Source: an uncultured Clostridia bacterium (lineage in GTDB: Bacteria; Bacillota; Clostridia; Peptostreptococcales; Anaerovoracaceae). From it: DNA of 6,699 bases. The notes below the pieces were generated by a model. It was not told the origin of the DNA. It saw only the letters and a program-made list of their open reading frames with translations, and did not search any database. Of the stretch, positions 5,736 to 6,699 are shown in pieces. Both the position numbers and the translations under genes were made by a program. The stretch's first letter is position 1. Each line of letters starts with the position of its first letter. Location: contig CALLHZ010000081.1 of the NCBI GenBank assembly GCA_938009115.1, positions 1 through 6,699 of the forward strand, written 5' to 3'.

Positions 5736-6482
5736 ATGAAAACAGAGCAAAAAGTCGCCATCGTCACCGGGGGCGCCACAGGGATCGGGAAAGGATGCGT
5801 CCTGAAGTTTTTAGAGCACGGCTATAAAGTCATGGCTACCGGCCGGAGGATGGAAAAGCTCCGGGAACTGGAGGCAGAAGCCGGATGCGACGACCTGATG
5901 ATCCTTCAGGGCGATGTGGCCGACCGGGCGCAAGTGCAGTCCATGATCAGTCAAACAGTGTCCCGCTGGGGACGTCTCGACGCGATGGTCAACAATGCAG
6001 GGATCTGCACCAGCATTCCTTTTATCGATATGACGACGGAGCAGTATGATGAAGTGATCAAAGTCAACCAATACGGCTGCTTTTTCGGCATGCAGGAAGC
6101 GGCGAAAAAAATGATCGAGCTGGGGATCAAGGGCGTCATCATGAATATGTCCAGCGTTTTTTACGAAGTAGCCAGTCCCAAGATCCTTCATTATCACGCC
6201 AGCAAGGGCGCGATCGCAACGATGACAAAATCCGCTGCCCTGGAGCTGGCGCCTTATGGGATCCGCGTCCTGGCAGTAGCTCCCGGCGTTATCGACACGC
6301 CCATGCTGGATATCGACAAGCAACGGGGCACCTGGGATGAGATCCAGACCAAGCACATGCGCAACAAGGCTCTTTCCACCGAGGAAGTGGCCGAGGTGAT
6401 GGTGTTCCTCTGTTCGGAAAAGGCCAATGGCGTCAACGGTTGTATCATTCCCATCGATGACGGCCTGTTGAGCAAGTATTAG
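5736..6482 (+). CDS. Short-chain dehydrogenase/reductase, second of a tandem pair
   Basis: This is a second classical SDR (248 residues), an NAD(P)-dependent oxidoreductase of unknown substrate. Motifs are TGGATGIG (11-18), D60, NNAG (86-89), N111, S140 (NMSS), Y153 and K157 (YHASK), and then VAPGVIDTPM. ATGRRMEKL after the second strand has two arginines, pointing to NADP(H) (inference). The C-terminus ends PIDDGLLSKY where the family usually has VDGG. A strong AAAGGAGAG lies 7 nt before the ATG. It shares fold and motifs with its neighbour, but identity outside the motifs looks low, so this is not a recent duplication. The pair may act on the same pathway or form a mixed oligomer. The next gene starts 10 bp after its stop. 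Confidence 0.92.
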   Translation: MKTEQKVAIVTGGATGIGKGCVLKFLEHGYKVMATGRRMEKLRELEAEAGCDDLMILQGDVADRAQVQSMISQTVSRWGRLDAMVNNAGICTSIPFIDMTTEQYDEVIKVNQYGCFFGMQEAAKKMIELGIKGVIMNMSSVFYEVASPKILHYHASKGAIATMTKSAALELAPYGIRVLAVAPGVIDTPMLDIDKQRGTWDEIQTKHMRNKALSTEEVAEVMVFLCSEKANGVNGCIIPIDDGLLSKY

Positions 6483-6492
6483 CGAGAGCGAG

Positions 6493-6699
6493 ATGGAATG
6501 GATGCCTGAGATCCTCGCGCCCGCCGGCAGCCGGCAGCAGCTGGAGGCGGCCTTCGGCGCCGGGGCGGATGCCGTCTATCTGGGCCTGCAGGGCTTCAAC
6601 GCCAGACAGGGCGCCCACAACTTCCGCAGCGAAGAGCTGCCGGAGGTCGTGGCCTTTTGCCGCGGGCACGGTGCGCGCGTTTATGTCACCCTCAATACG
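6493..6699 (+). CDS. Second U32-family gene, 5' part only
   Basis: An open frame of 69 codons runs without stop to the right edge. It begins MEWMPEILAPAG and contains ALAPAG-type U32 start motifs, then GADAVYLGLQGFNAR, a phenylalanine-containing NFRSEEL, and VYVTLNT at the edge. These are hallmarks of the N-terminal barrel of U32 proteins (collagenase-like / YrrO / YhbU type) and are clearly different from the trhP-like gene at 3628-4824. The FNAR...NF pattern is the form I associate with the longer clostridial U32 proteins, but the Cys signature is outside the window. Start is either 6493 or the in-frame ATG at 6502; neither has a strong ribosome site. It follows the second SDR by 10 bp, so translational coupling in one operon is likely. 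Confidence 0.85.
   Translation, partial: MEWMPEILAPAGSRQQLEAAFGAGADAVYLGLQGFNARQGAHNFRSEELPEVVAFCRGHGARVYVTLNT

Overview
The window looks like chromosomal DNA of a moderately GC-rich Gram-positive anaerobe, most likely a Clostridia-type Firmicute. The grounds are strong AGGAGG-type ribosome binding sites, sigma-A-like promoters, a clostridial-type IS481-like transposase, and two different U32-family genes close together. This placement is inference; no rRNA or other marker gene is present.

Layout from left to right. (1) Bases 1-485 are the 3' part of ychF (Obg-family ATPase, C-terminal and TGS domains), followed after 30 bp by a 188-residue two-helix membrane protein of unknown function (516-1082). 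(2) A bidirectional terminator (1099-1135) separates these from a convergent minus-strand gene, a LysA-like PLP decarboxylase (1146-2447 or 2465), which has its own recognisable promoter. (3) A complete 1064-bp insertion sequence (2559-3622) carries one DDE transposase (2671-3612) and 28-bp imperfect terminal inverted repeats. It is flanked by a perfect 26-bp direct repeat. (4) A minus-strand U32-family gene of the TrhP/YegQ type (3628-4824) follows; its last six codons and stop lie inside the right copy of that direct repeat. (5) A divergent promoter region (4825-4979) holds promoters in both directions and two candidate palindromes. (6) Two tandem short-chain dehydrogenase/reductase genes follow (4980-5702 and 5736-6482). 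Only 10 bp later begins a second U32-family gene (6493 onward), cut by the window end.

How the parts fit. Before the IS arrived, the trhP-like gene and the lysA-like gene were probably minus-strand neighbours separated by fewer than 100 bp. The IS landed across the trhP stop codon, yet the duplicated target rebuilt the 3' end, and the lysA promoter was left untouched. On the other side, the two SDR genes and the second U32 gene look like one operon, divergent from the first U32 gene and sharing a control region with it. The substrates of the SDR enzymes cannot be read from the sequence. No CRISPR array, RNA gene, phage gene or obvious new defence system was seen. The most unusual feature is the 26-bp target duplication around the IS.
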